Assembly (NCBI GenBank): GCA_025331435.1
Contig: JAIWNI010000070.1
Coordinates: forward strand, 62,001 to 126,000
Direction: 5' to 3'
Length of the DNA: 64,000 bases
Source of the DNA: Choanephora cucurbitarum
Taxonomy: Eukaryota; Mucoromycota; Mucoromycetes; Mucorales; Choanephoraceae
Shown: positions 9,990 through 21,643 of the stretch, one piece after another
How the letters are laid out: the number at the start of each line of letters is the position of its first letter
How positions within the stretch are numbered: position 1 is the stretch's first letter
Position numbers and translations under genes: made by a program
The notes under the pieces: generated by a model
Told to the model about the DNA's origin: nothing
The model's database searches: none
The model's input: only the letters and a program-made list of their open reading frames with translations

Positions 9990-11351
9990 ATGATCTCCCA
10001 GCATGAACAACTAACAAGTCCTTATCAACAACAAGATTGGGCTGATGCCAACACACCTGATTACCTGAGAGAAGAAAACGAAGCGTTCTATCTAGCCAAC
10101 AGAACATTCTATACAACATGCCATAAGATATCGCGTCAGAACAGTCCGTCCTATCGAAAGAAGCCACCATACACACTATTGGAAAACTGGCTGATCCATA
10201 GCGTGTTTAGTAAATCCCAGCAAATTCTCTTGCGTTTCCCTGTCATTCATCCTCGAGTGATGATGACTGAAGGTGATTTTATCTACACACCACATCAAAT
10301 GTCTAATGAGCCACAGCATGCCACTAAACAAGAAGAAGAAACTGACTATTTTCAAGAAGACTTTGATTATGGTGATGAAGATGACTATGATTATTATGAT
10401 GATACATTTGTGATTGGTGATGAAGGTGTCATGATGATGAGTGCTTCTGCTCCCAATCATACAAAATTAACTAGTGATGACGATGATGATCAGAAAGAAG
10501 ATGCCTTTGAAACATCTCATTCTATGTTGATGGATGAAAATATGTGGATGGGTCATGGTCGCCATTCAAACACAACAGGAGGCTTAACGTTACATGTTGC
10601 TAATCCTGATTTAAATACTGAAGAAGAAGAAGAAGAAGATCCTATGTATCATCATGTTACTTCAGGACAAACATCTTACAAGTCAAATCGTATGCGTCAT
10701 AGTCAACTACAGATTGTACAAGAAGAAGAAGAAGAGGAAGAGGAAGAAACAGGCCATCAAGCAGTTTCACTTTCACCTGAAGTACTTCATTGGTATCGAT
10801 CTGCTGATTTAAGACAGAAAGATGGACATGCACTCAGTCGACAAAGTAGTCACAGTAGTATTGAAAGTGACAACAGTAGTAACAGCAGTTCTACTACAGA
10901 TGATGGCAGTCAACAAAAGGAGCCTGATGAAGAACATCAAACAAGCAGTATGAGTCGAACAAGCAGTGCATCTTCCTATCAATCCTTAGCAGATATGATG
11001 ACAGAAGATCTTATTGTCTCTGAAGATGAACGTTGTCATGAAAGAGCCATGACTGCTTCTACCTATGGTACCTTATTACCTGCATCAGAACAGGATCGTT
11101 CAATGGCTAAGGGAGGATCGATGACACAAGATGCCATATCACCACCTATCGTCCAAGTCTCTAGTTGTTTAGTCGATGCAGCCTGGATTGCCTTGGATTT
11201 AGCACAAGATTATATGGACAATGAGCGTGATAAAGGCGTGACTGGCTTTATGGGTTGTGTCCTTAAGATCTGGAAAGTGTTGTTTTCAGGTGCAGAGACC
11301 ATGTTAGTTTGGAGAAGTTATCGTATGATTCGACCACAGGCTATTGTATAA
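9990..11351 (+). CDS. Acidic, mostly disordered protein of unknown function
   Basis: Single-exon gene of 453 aa. I take the ATG at 9990 (MISQHEQLTSPYQQQDWAD); the frame is open upstream but has no earlier ATG. Residues about 130-175 are very acidic and Tyr-rich (FDYGDEDDYDYYDDTF). Two further poly-Glu tracts encoded by GAA/GAG repeats lie near 10620 and 10720. A Ser-rich linker follows. The last about 70 residues look folded: VQVSSCLVDAAWIALDLAQD, then VTGFMGCVLKIWKVLFSGAE and VWRSYRMIRP, amphipathic to hydrophobic. No known domain recognised. The long intact frame with fungal-like codon use supports a real gene. Confidence 0.75.
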   Translation: MISQHEQLTSPYQQQDWADANTPDYLREENEAFYLANRTFYTTCHKISRQNSPSYRKKPPYTLLENWLIHSVFSKSQQILLRFPVIHPRVMMTEGDFIYTPHQMSNEPQHATKQEEETDYFQEDFDYGDEDDYDYYDDTFVIGDEGVMMMSASAPNHTKLTSDDDDDQKEDAFETSHSMLMDENMWMGHGRHSNTTGGLTLHVANPDLNTEEEEEEDPMYHHVTSGQTSYKSNRMRHSQLQIVQEEEEEEEEETGHQAVSLSPEVLHWYRSADLRQKDGHALSRQSSHSSIESDNSSNSSSTTDDGSQQKEPDEEHQTSSMSRTSSASSYQSLADMMTEDLIVSEDERCHERAMTASTYGTLLPASEQDRSMAKGGSMTQDAISPPIVQVSSCLVDAAWIALDLAQDYMDNERDKGVTGFMGCVLKIWKVLFSGAETMLVWRSYRMIRPQAIV

Positions 11352-11972
11352 AAATATCATCAAGAAATTGTATATGTAACATTTATCTTATATCCCCCCC
11401 TTACATTTATTATCTGTCTATTTAGTTTCTATTTATTTGTTATTATCTATACCTTATTTCATTTCAATAAACATCACACTTTAATCCTTTATAGCCTTAG
11501 AGAATGGGATTACCAAATTAAGAAAAATCTTCAATTGACTACCGATGGAAATGTGATTTTGAGGGGGGAAACAGAACTGAATAAATTGTCAATTCTCTCC
11601 TGAATCATTTGTTTCATTCCAGATAAGTGGAATAGCTGACTAAATAAGGTAAAAACAAATGAAATTGAAAATCAGATCAACCTTTTGACATAGCATGCAT
11701 GAAGCATGTATTTTCAAAGTAAATGCATTCTTACCTGCAGTTTTTTACTTGATTCTATCTTACATTGAAAGGGAAACTTGCAATATTTCTTTTTTAAGCA
11801 TCATTTTCTCCTTTTCTTTTTTTTTTTTTTTGTTTCTTTAGACATTTCTTGATAATAACACATTTCTACCCAATAAGAATGCGTCGTACATGTAGTTAAC
11901 TTAATCTCAGTTGTAATCTCGGAAGTAGAGAAACTAAGCAGACGATATGCATTTAGAAATCCGATATTTATT
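11352..11972. other. Convergent intergenic region
   Basis: Lies between the 3' ends of the acidic gene and the velvet gene. AATAAA at 11466-11471 is a plausible poly(A) signal for the upstream gene. A long T-run is at 11817-11831. No gene. Confidence 0.5.
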
Positions 11973-13753
11973 CTAATAAGAAGGGTTGTATTTTGAGATA
12001 GGTGAGGCAGACGAATGATTGGAAGATGAGCTTAGTGTTAGTGAAGGTGTAGAAGAAGAAGGAAATCGAATCAGAGGCGGGCGCTGATATAGGTGTGATT
12101 GAGAGACAGTGACAGCAGCAGCAGCAGTGGTGGCAATAGAGTGAGCAGTTGTAAACATAGGTTTCTTGTGATAACCATCTGATAAAATAAGTTAAGAAAC
12201 ATTCAAGCAAAAAAAAAAAAAAAATAGAGTATAACCATGCTTATTTTCTTTATTTCCTCTCTCACACATACTCACACACACACACTCACTCACACTCACA
12301 CACGCTCACACACACGCTCTCTCTCTCTCTCTCTTTATTGCATATGAACAAAAAATGGTTTAAAGAGGCAAATACTTGCCTATGAGATCTGGGCGTGAAA
12401 TAGATGAAGATGACGATGTATTAGTATGAACATGGTGATGATGGGGTGTAATTATGTCTGAAGTTGTGGTTGGTGGTGGTGGTAATGAAGGTGGTGTGGC
12501 ATAATAGTGTGAATGTGGATGATGATAATGATGTAATGATGGCGGAGGTGGTTGTATTGGTGTGGAAGTAGGTAGTGGCGGTGGCTGTGGCGGTGGTGTG
12601 GATGGATGATAGGATGACGGACGATATTTAGTCTCTAACATAGGTCCTCCCCAATTCGCAGCAGCAGCAGCAGCCGCTTGAACAACAGCTGCCTGGGCTG
12701 CCACTGTAGCTTGATCTGTCTGTTGTATGGTATTATTGTTATTCGTGTTATTCTGAATAGGTTGCCTTGAACTATAAGAGATAAATCGGGTAGGTGCTGG
12801 CAATGAATGATCTCGATTATAATGAGGTGATGTAGGCGGTAGACTCTGTTCTCTATTCATGGTCTTTTGTTTCTTATGAGCCGTATCTTCTTCTGCCATC
12901 TTTCCCTTGTTTCTCCTCTGTCTCAGTTCTTTTCGAATACGGATTTTAAGCCCTTGATCGGCAAATGATCTCGAAAGAAAGGTCGATTCTTCCATACCAG
13001 GAAACTTTTTTGCCGAATACACAAAAAACTTGTTGGAAATGATAGATCGGCAATGATATACCTCTTTACCGATAATCTCAAACAAGCTTAGCTTCAAACG
13101 ATAGCTGCCTTCCATTCTGACAGACAAATCAGGAAACACAAAAAAACCTGCATCTGTGTTATCAATGTCTTTCAGGTGATAGAGTGAAGACACGACTGAG
13201 CCTGTCGTACTCCTTGTCTTTCCATCGCGCAATAAATGTAATTCTTCATCTAAATCTGCTGCCATCAATGAAGCGTACATGAAATAATATGGATTCTGTA
13301 AATAAGCACTACAGAATGATCAGTTCACATTCTACTGCTATCTATTCTTACTTACTTTCTCTCTGACACAGGCAAAGAGGGATCAATCACTTTGAGTTGA
13401 ACAATAGCTATAACAAAAAAAAAAAGTTCAGTCAATAGCCCTATATATTGACTAGATGCTAATTACGTGGAGGATCGATCGGTCGACGGTCAGCTAAGAT
13501 GAAGAGAGTTAGAGTACACACACATTGACTATGATATCATCTTATTACCTTTTTCTCCTATACCACACATGCGTGATTGCTTTGGTTGTTGACGTAAAGT
13601 AAGCTGGTAATCACTAATAGAAGGGGATAAGTCGATTGAATCAACATGGTTATCTTCTTTACATTTCGTGTCTATTCTCTCTTTTCTGTCTAACTGTAGC
13701 AAAGTGATAAGAAACTGTTTCATCCATAAGTAGAATTTAGTTTTTTTCTTCAT
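11973..13753 (-). CDS. Velvet-family transcription regulator (VosA/VelB-like)
   Basis: Velvet proteins bind DNA and partner with each other to control fungal development and secondary metabolism. Five exons rebuild the velvet domain: LTLRQQPKQSRMCGIGEK, then ADRRPIDPP, then PIVQLKVIDPSLP, then NPYYFMYASL, then FFVFPDLSVRMEGSYRLKLS, SAKKFPGM, FADQGLKIRIRK. The start is ATG 13753-13751, or an in-frame ATG at 13723. The tail is rich in Pro, His and Gln. I infer a last exon at 12178-11973 joined through a GC-AG intron (12379-12179), giving LIDGYHKKPMFTTAHS and ending SKYNPSY. Without that splice the protein would stop at 12360-12362. Which velvet subgroup it belongs to is unclear. Confidence 0.9.
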
Positions 13754-13856
13754 AAAAACAAGAAAAAAAAAAAAGAAAAAGAGTCTCTTAGATTTTTTCG
13801 CAGCAATAAGGAGATTTCTTAGTACAAATCAAAATTTTAAGAAAAAAATAGATTTA

Positions 13857-16800
13857 TTATAAACCAGATTCTTTTAATCTTCTAGCAATTGTGTCTTCAC
13901 CTCGTTCTCTAGTTTAGCATGATGCATATGTAAGTGACTGACATGATAAAGAGCTTCTCTTTTCTTACCTTGGTTCTAATTTTAAACTCAGACTATAGAG
14001 TTCTTCATCTTCCCGACTTGAATGCAAATGAGTCTTGATGAATTCCTGCAGATCAGGCACAGCTGACAACATATAATGGGTAGATTGGTATTGCTGTAAA
14101 TCCCGTATCACTTCAGCTGTCTTCATTCGCTTTGAGAAATTGATGAGGTTATTGGACTTCTTTAGCAGGTTTGAATTACCATCGTCAATAAAAGTCAGAT
14201 CTTGAAGATAGATACCCAAAAAGGGAATACAGGGTGGGTTGATCTTCTTGATCAACTCTCTGTATTCACTAAAATTACGATTAGCCCCCATCAATTTACG
14301 AATATTCTGTAAGGTCGCCATTGTGCGGGTACTCATCAATTCCCAAGTACGCTTCAGTCGACCGATCGATCCATTATCAAAGGCAGACAGAATAGCCATG
14401 CAGGTATTGAAGTTCTGCAAGGAGCGACATCGCTCAGCAACAAGAATCCAATGCTTCATCACAGTAGCTCTCTTCTTGATATTGTCCTTGCTCAGGATAG
14501 AATCAGTCACCCAGGCAGTGACCTGGTTTGAATGCTCAATGGATGCCCTGATGTTGACTGCAATATAGTCGCCCAAGTCTGCTTTACCCCAGTTCTTATC
14601 CAGGCATTCGACTGGTTTAATTCGGTTATAGAGTTTAAAGTCCATCACTGTCAGCTGTCGTGCAAGTTCAAGTGGATCTACCTCAAGCAATTTGATGTGT
14701 TTCATGTTCTTGGGTAAAATAGGAACTGGCATGTCGCCTGTACGGAAGTTGAGCTTCATCTTGCGGATCTGTCCTGATTCTTCTGCCATCATCCGTTTCT
14801 TGATCAGCTTGGTGAGCTGTTCTGCTCCAAACTTCATGGTGTCTGCAATTGCTGTCTCTGTAAAACGATCAATGCTGATCAGAATAGGTCGATCTTCTTC
14901 CTCATTAAAATAGGTCTCTAGCCATGATTTGATGATATTAAAGACTCTAATTGGAAATGCATGAGTGTCATATCACTTGTATTCGGGCCTTCTTACCTTA
15001 ATCTCACCAACTTTAGTTTCTTTTCTTTCCATCTCTCAAGTTCTTCAGGTGAAAGACCTTCAGGTGCCGGTAGTTGATATCTCTGGAAGAGCTCTTCAAA
15101 CAATTCTTCGGTTGTACAGAATGATCGATAGGTCAATAAAAAGGTACTGTTGAAATTAGAATCTATTCTAGTTTTTTTTTAGTAACATAGCTCATCGTTG
15201 TGATTCGTGTTTACCTAGTTGATCATGCTGTGTCATGTATTGAACAAGTGAATGTAAGGTACCACCCTTGACATTACCCTCCATGTTAAACGCAATCTCA
15301 TCAGGATGATAGTCTGACTTGAGAAACCAATCAGGTTCAACTCCTTGAGAAGAAAAAGAGGTCATGGAAGGCAATCGATTCAACCGATTGGGTCCAAGGG
15401 CATCTTCACCAAAGAACCCAGCCAGTTTAGCCATCTTGTCCTTTTGTTGATGCGCTGTCGGTGACTTTTCACTGGGGGGATTGGCTAGAGGAAGGTCACT
15501 CTCGGTCTTGAACAAGGACGCCTCATCCTCTTGTTCCACACCTTCTTCCTGCTGAGGTGTTATGATGGTCGGTATGGAATCCACACTGCCATGACGGATA
15601 GGATGGGATTCATGCACGAGTTCATCAGGTGAGATATCGCGTACAGTCTGGATCACATTATCCAATCCATCCCGAATGGCCTGGATACATGCCTCCAATC
15701 GTTCCTTTGAGGTCTTGATCTGATACGCGTCCAGGTCGGTACTGGCCACTGTCTGAGCAACCACAAACAAACCGCCCATGGCTTGATAGATGGGCTGTTT
15801 GGCCTTGACCAGAGCCAAGGTACGTACATGATGAGGTTGAGCCTGACAGACTTCTTCCAGTCCATTCAGGAATTCACTGGTGGCATTACTGAGATTACGG
15901 AACTGAGCCACATGCAGAGGAGCATTCAGTCTGAGCTTATCTAATGTCCCTTGGAGATGATGGTTGCGTTCAAATGGCTGAAGGGCACATTGAAATCCAC
16001 CTTGGTATGAATCAATCGCATTACGTACATGATCCGCTAAACTCAGACAGTGATCCATCATGTCCTGATGACCAATCGTCTCGCCTAAAGGGTTCTGAAC
16101 GACCAATGGGTTATTTCGCCAGATATCGTTTGCATCTGACTTGAAGGTGGGGATGCTTTTTCGAATGACGACCTGAAGATCCTGAGCTGTGCTGATAAAA
16201 TGACGTACGGAGATCAAGACTTCGGTTGTATCCAAGTCCAGCTTGTGAAGTTGATCTGCAGTAGGCCAGGCACTCGAAGCCACTTTGGTAGACAAGACCA
16301 TCTTGGCCAAAACAGCCATTAGAGCACGATGCATGCTGCGTAGGGATTTGTGTGAGCGAAGGTACATGCTGCTTTCTTTCTCGATACAGTGTGTGACGTA
16401 CAGCAACAGTCGAACTCGGTGGACAATGACAGTTGCATCTTGTGTGATATAGTCCAATTGGTTTTGTTGGATGGTATGGCGAAGGGACTCGACTGCTTGA
16501 GAGATCATGTCATCTAGACTATGCCAGGTCAATGGTTCCTTTTGTGTCTCTAGAATAGGCTCAGTGAGTGGACTAGAGGATCGACCACTATGAGAAGAAG
16601 AGGTATCTAAGGTAGGTAAGGATCCATTTCCAGGCATGGAGAGATCATTCAGTATCTTTTGTATGAGGAGAGAGTATTAGTAGTGAACTCCTTAAAATGT
16701 GCTTAAATTTACCAATCTGCCTGTATCAGGATCAATGTTTTCTAACTCAAAAGTAGATTCTTCTGTCTTGATATTATAATAAAAGAATTGACCTTTTGAT

Positions 16801-17682
16801 GTTACTTTACGTACCCAATTAGGAGGTAACTTGAAATTAAACCCACACGTTAGAATAAACAGCACATCAGATATAGCTTATGGCTTACTTTGTCATCTTT
16901 ATCCTGAAAATCATCTTCATAATCTTCTTCCAACATGATAGGTAAATTAGTGTGTCGATTGCTAGGCGTCAATTCATCAGTGGTAATGCGATTGGGTGCT
17001 CTCACAGGTCGAACAGGTGGTGCAGATCGATGTGGAGAGAAATGATACTGTTGTTGCTGTTGTTGCTGTTGTTGAAAGAAAGTACCGTCATTGAAACTCA
17101 AATGACTTTCATTATGCATCGTTAATTCAGCAGGAGGTGAATGGCTCATTTCATGTGTGTGTCTGTTGTAGTAGTACTGCTCAGATCCATCTTCTGTGAT
17201 TTGTAATACCCAGGGTGAATCTTCTAAAGAAGGAGCACAATTGGCACCCACTTCGAAATTGGCCAAGTTTGTGTCTGCCGCATGTAAACTCAATCGTAAT
17301 TGTTTCTTGGCTTCTGTCTGAATGAGAGTACGTTGTGTTCTTTTAGGTGGATCAAGAGGTGACCATGGCTAGGGTAGAAGAAGGGTAAGTGTACAGAAGA
17401 GCGCAAGATTGTATTGATCCTTACTGCCTCTGATTCTGGAATGACTTCAACATAATTACTAGGAAACCAGCCTCGTCTACCATCACACCTAAAAATGACA
17501 CTATAAGCTACATGGCTTTCTTTGTTTATTTCAACAGCAATTTACCATCCATCCCACCAGCCAGAATCAAGCTGGCATAATACGTCAATGATTGAATCAG
17601 CGTGAAATGAAAGTGAAGATGATTCTGTTGAACGATAAGAATACAGTGCTCTTACTCGACATATCACATCTGCTTTATTCAT
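13857..17682 (-). CDS. Ras guanine-nucleotide exchange factor (Cdc25-like) with SH3 and WW domains
   Basis: Activates Ras by GDP release, probably at the plasma membrane. The start ATG at 17682-17680 opens an SH3 domain (ALYSYRSTESSSLSFHADS, then DSGWWDGWCDGRRGWFPSNY, joined across an intron). Next are a WW-like domain (SPWVLQITEDGSEQYYYNRH), a poly-Gln run of nine near 17060 and a second WW-like domain (LPPNWVRKVTSKGQFFYYN). A long helical region spans 16637-15192, followed by the RasGEF N-terminal module (LLTYRSFCTTEELFEELFQR) and the Cdc25 catalytic domain (14940-13965: VDPLELARQLTVMDFKLYNR, SNQVTAWV, HWILVAERC, PPCIPFLGIYLQDLTFIDDG). A final short exon ends at 13857 after RRLKESGL. Total is roughly 1,100-1,200 aa. 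Assignment is secure; some exon edges in the middle are approximate. Confidence 0.92.
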
Positions 17683-18087
17683 GATTATGCGCTAAATTTA
17701 ATAAATAAGAAAAAGAGAAGAAAAGAATAGATCTTATTTTTTACGGCCATTAAAAAAAATAAAGGGGGAGGACTTTAAACAGCTTATAATGTATAAAAAT
17801 ATACACTAAATATTGTAGTACAAACTCAATGTCTCTCTTTTTTTTCACCTCAAACTATTGTCTACTATAAAAAACCAATAAAAACTACTAAAAAAGAAAT
17901 CAACTGGTTTCACTAACTCTCGCCTAATTGACTCTGTTGACCTCTTAGAGAAGCCAACAACCCCATTTTTATGAGCTTGTAGTTACACAAATTTCGTTAC
18001 CTCAACAAAGTTTGTCTATTTAATTTTTATTTCTATACAATTAAGTGTGTATCATATAAAATTTATTTACAAATCAAATTGTAGATC
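17683..18087. other. Intergenic between Mss51 and Ras-GEF
   Basis: Very AT-rich. It must contain the Ras-GEF promoter and the Mss51 3' UTR (both genes read leftward). TATA-like tracts occur near 17785-17810. No gene. Confidence 0.5.
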
Positions 18088-19519
18088 TTAGTTATTCTCG
18101 GGATCATGAACTACATCATAACGCTTGCCGCGAATACCCCAAATGCCATAATTGGCAAAGATAGTCTGTCTCAAATCCATCAGATTGACATCGCGTTTTA
18201 AACTACGGAATTCATTCACCGTTGGCTTCAAAATCCAATCAAATTCACCTTCATAATCTTGTTCAACTGCCTTGACATCTGTCTGCATATCTGTCTCATC
18301 ATAACCTGTAATAAAGATAGGACATTTGGTCTCTAGGGCTTTCTGGATCGATGGCTTCCAATCCTCGCGAGCTTCTGCATGACCAATGCCAGGAGAGAAC
18401 ATGAAGAACAAGTCGGTATAGGGATCGAACTTTTCAATCTTTTCATGGTATTCATGGTACATGGCATTATCATAAGTGAAAAAGAGTCGTTCATTGATAG
18501 ATTTTGTATGAGGTTCTTGGTTGGGTTGAAGGGCATCTGGACCGATGAAGTGAAGGTGGAAGGGAGATGATGGGAAAAGATAACAGAGTTGAAGCCAGAT
18601 GTGGGCAGGTAAAGTAGCTTCTGCACGTGCACCTAAAAGGTAAACATTGATAGTGTCTGTACGGACTTGAACCTGAGCTTCATTACTATTCTGTGCATTA
18701 GGATATAATACAGTTCTTAAGGCTATAAATATAAGGTGATCAGTCACACATACATTTATAGATACATATGTTTCTTTTTTTTTACCTGCAATAGACCGCA
18801 TGCCTTCTAATGTCACTTGTTCACCATATTTGTAAGGACTGTATTGATGTAATACAGAAGCTACAGTGATAGGATAAGTCAACAATTTAGAAACATGACG
18901 CATAGATCTGTCTGAGTCCATAGAAGGGAATGAACGAGTATAAAAGAATATGTCCCAATTAGCCATATTGACAGCTTCATCAAATCCTTGTGCACCTATT
19001 GATTTCTTAGTAAGAAAATAAAAAAAAAAATTATACCACTTTACTTGGAAATTCAAATTCACGCATGGGTCTACCAGAGCGTAAATCATGATCATCTTCA
19101 TTTTGCTGTCTTAAAATACCACAATTTTCATGCTGATGAGCAGCTTTGCCTTGCTCATAATGCTCTTCACAACAATGAGTAGGATAACCACAATCAGGAC
19201 AATCAAAGGTGGGCTTTTGTTTATGACCTTGTTCATCACATACTGGACACACACCATACTTGTTGATTATAGCTGCTCTGTCTCGCATCTCGGGTAAAGG
19301 TGATTGAGACAAGACATGGAACAAGTTGTCTTGATCTAACAGTTGATTCTGAGTTTGCTTAGCACCATTGTTTCCTCCAAAAAGACCCTTAAAGGAAATA
19401 GGTCGAACGATCGATTGAGTCAGTTGACGTTGACAGGTTGCTTGAATGGCATGGCGTTGAGCTCGAACCAATAAACGGCGAGAAGTGGGCAGAACAAGTT
19501 GTCTTAAAGCTCGATTCAT
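18088..19519 (-). CDS. MSS51: Mss51-like mitochondrial translational activator (MYND zinc finger)
   Basis: Yeast Mss51 activates COX1 mRNA translation and couples it to cytochrome oxidase assembly; that role is assumed here. Three exons: 19519 to about 19050, about 18994-18786, and about 18723-18088. The basic, Arg-rich start (MNRALRQLVLPTSRRLLVRA) suits a mitochondrial presequence. The MYND-type finger reads CPVCDEQGH, then FDCPDCGYPTHCCEEHYEQG, then HQHENC. Downstream are FFYTRSFPSMDSDRSMRHVS and the C-terminal region with FHLHFIGPDA and LFFMFSPGIGH, which match the Mss51 family. Splices keep frame (PSAQGFDEA and SIAALRTVLYP). Confidence 0.9.
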
Positions 19520-20393
19520 ACTCTTTCTTTTCTCTCTCTCTGTCTAATAAATAAAAAAAAAAAAGTATAACACACACACACACACACACTTTTCTCTCTA
19601 AACACGTAGAGCAAGAAAAAACTGCGCAGAAAAAAAGTTTCCACAGGGTCTTGAATCAAAAAATTTTCATTTAAATCTCCTCTGTCCTTTAATAGAACAG
19701 CTGCATTAGTATGATCGTTCATTGATTGTCGTTACTCAACAATGATCATAGAACGGCTTTTACTACAGCAATCAAAAATACTAAAGAAAACAAAACCTGC
19801 TCTTGTCTCAACAAGGAAAGAGTAATGTATAAGTGTGCCCTACTAAAGAGTAGAACAGAACAATGAGCATAAATATATTTGCACGATTCCGGCTATTGGA
19901 TAGCAGTTGCTAGAAAATAAAGCCCAAATAGAACTAAGTTCTTCTTTAGAACATAGTTAAAGAAAGAAAACGTCTTTCACCTTGTGCCTCTACTGCTGAT
20001 GAATAAAGCAAGTACCGACGCTTTTTCTATGGCTATGCCTTTATCTGTTACTGCTTATTTACGAACTGCCCTTCTGTCTCTAGGTCTGTTATTGCTTTCC
20101 ATCTCTTATAACAACTGCCATGCTAAACACTGGTTGGTAGCACATAGAATCTTATTGTGTTTAGTATCTGTGCTTTTATCTTTCGTCTTAACTTTACATA
20201 GTGATTATACTGTCACAGATTCAGTTGCGTCTATGGCTATTAATTGCTCATATACAATAAAATACTCATTGTCAATTCAACTCTTCTGTCTGTCTTTCTG
20301 TCGCATAAACGACAAAAAAGAAAAAGGATAGCAAGCCTTCATATGCATTTATTCAGTTCTAAAATGCTTTGATCTCTTTTCATTGTAGTCTTT
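19520..20393. other. Intergenic, Mss51 5' side
   Basis: Contains a (TG)n/(CA)n run at 19571-19590. An open frame at 19984-20331 is hydrophobic and Leu-rich but has no recognisable domain; it may be the decayed 5' part of the relic that follows. No firm gene. Confidence 0.4.
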
Positions 20394-21643
20394 TTGGATC
20401 TATCTCTAACACATCTATGCTATTTTCACTGTCTCTTTCTTTCGTTTCTAACTTACTATGTGCTCTATAAAAAGAAAGATGAGCTGATTCAAGCTGTCTT
20501 CTCTGATTATCACTATAACATCATTGAATACAAACCAGCACTTCGTGTTGACCAGTTAATCATTATTAATTATGCAGTCTGGAATCAGTTCAAGACGAAG
20601 GCAGTTGAAGAACCAAGACCATTGCTCTTCCAATGGTATCGCTTTTTACAAGAAGAAAGCAACTTTCCGGATCTCTTCTTGAATCAAAATAAGGAGGAGG
20701 TTGAGCTCATTCGAAACAACACGGAAGACAATGTTCAAGTCTTCCTTCAAAAGCTGAGCATTTCTCTCTTCGATCAGTTTGACAAGCGTAGAGTTAAATG
20801 TTCTCAAGATGTCACTTTTATATATTGTTGATATCATAGACAATGACATGCTTGCAGTGTACAAGCGTTTCATCCCTCAACACTACTTTCAGGTATGGCA
20901 AGAAGACAAAGTAGACATCTCAGTGGAAGCAGCCGAAGAAGCTATCATTACTTCTGTTGTTGACGAGTTTCTTCGCCATTTCTCAGACAGCACCAAAGCA
21001 GCCAAGAAGTATATCTTGGGTCAGCAGTTGGAGTTGATAGACGATGAAGGCACAACAAAAGTAAAGGTTGTCAACTTGCTCCATCAAATCATTATGCTAA
21101 TTGAAAGAAAAGACAAAGGCACACAAGAAGTAGACTATGTAAGCTTTGTCAAGCAACTTTTATTGTTTGTGTCTGAAGATACACTGTTGTCTGCTTTAAT
21201 TGGCGAGACAGCTGCCAAGTGCATCCAAGATGCTTAAAAGTACAATTCGGACAACTTTTTCGGTGCTGCCAATAGTACCTATAATGACTCCATGCCCTCT
21301 TCCTCTCGTACTACCATTGCTTCAACTTCAAGTGAAGAGTGCAACATTCTTTCTCGAAAAATTGGTTTGCGTATCCTTGGATGATGATCAGCAAGAACTT
21401 GCCTTCAGTGAGTTCAAATCGCACCATGCTGAGAAGCTCCTGATTCAGTATCGATTATCAAAATCTCTGCGACTCCACCACTGCATCATCAAGAGCAACG
21501 GATTGCAGCAACCTGTTGTATCTATCAATTGGGAAGAATGGAACGGAATTATGTTCCATATTGTAGACTGTGGTGGGTTTTTTCTTGCCAGGAAGTGCAC
21601 TGGCTTGCTGATCCCAAGTGACAGAAGACTTGTGGATCCCTAG
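20394..21643 (+). pseudogene. PD-(D/E)XK-like expanded family, decayed copy A
   Basis: Three overlapping open stretches in different frames (20394-20831, 20779-21237, 21200-21643) read as one broken protein of about 400 aa. Shared segments with the minus-strand relic at 58443-60316: YIVDIIDNDMLAVYKRF here versus YIVDLDEENMAVYKKYI there; FLQKLSISLFDQFDK versus LLDKMSLQLLQNFNQ; and ELAFSEFKSHHAE, then SKSLRLHHCI, versus ELSYCEFKPSHNN, then SKNLRLNQII. The E-x-K motif with an upstream RKI(D) strand resembles the restriction-endonuclease fold, which is inference. Here the expected Asp reads Gly (SRKIGLRI). At least two frameshifts, so it is non-functional. Confidence 0.6.

Noticed and set aside
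19984..20331. Hydrophobic 115-codon frame as a separate membrane protein
   Set aside because: No conserved pattern; it abuts the decayed family copy A and is more likely part of that relic or chance.
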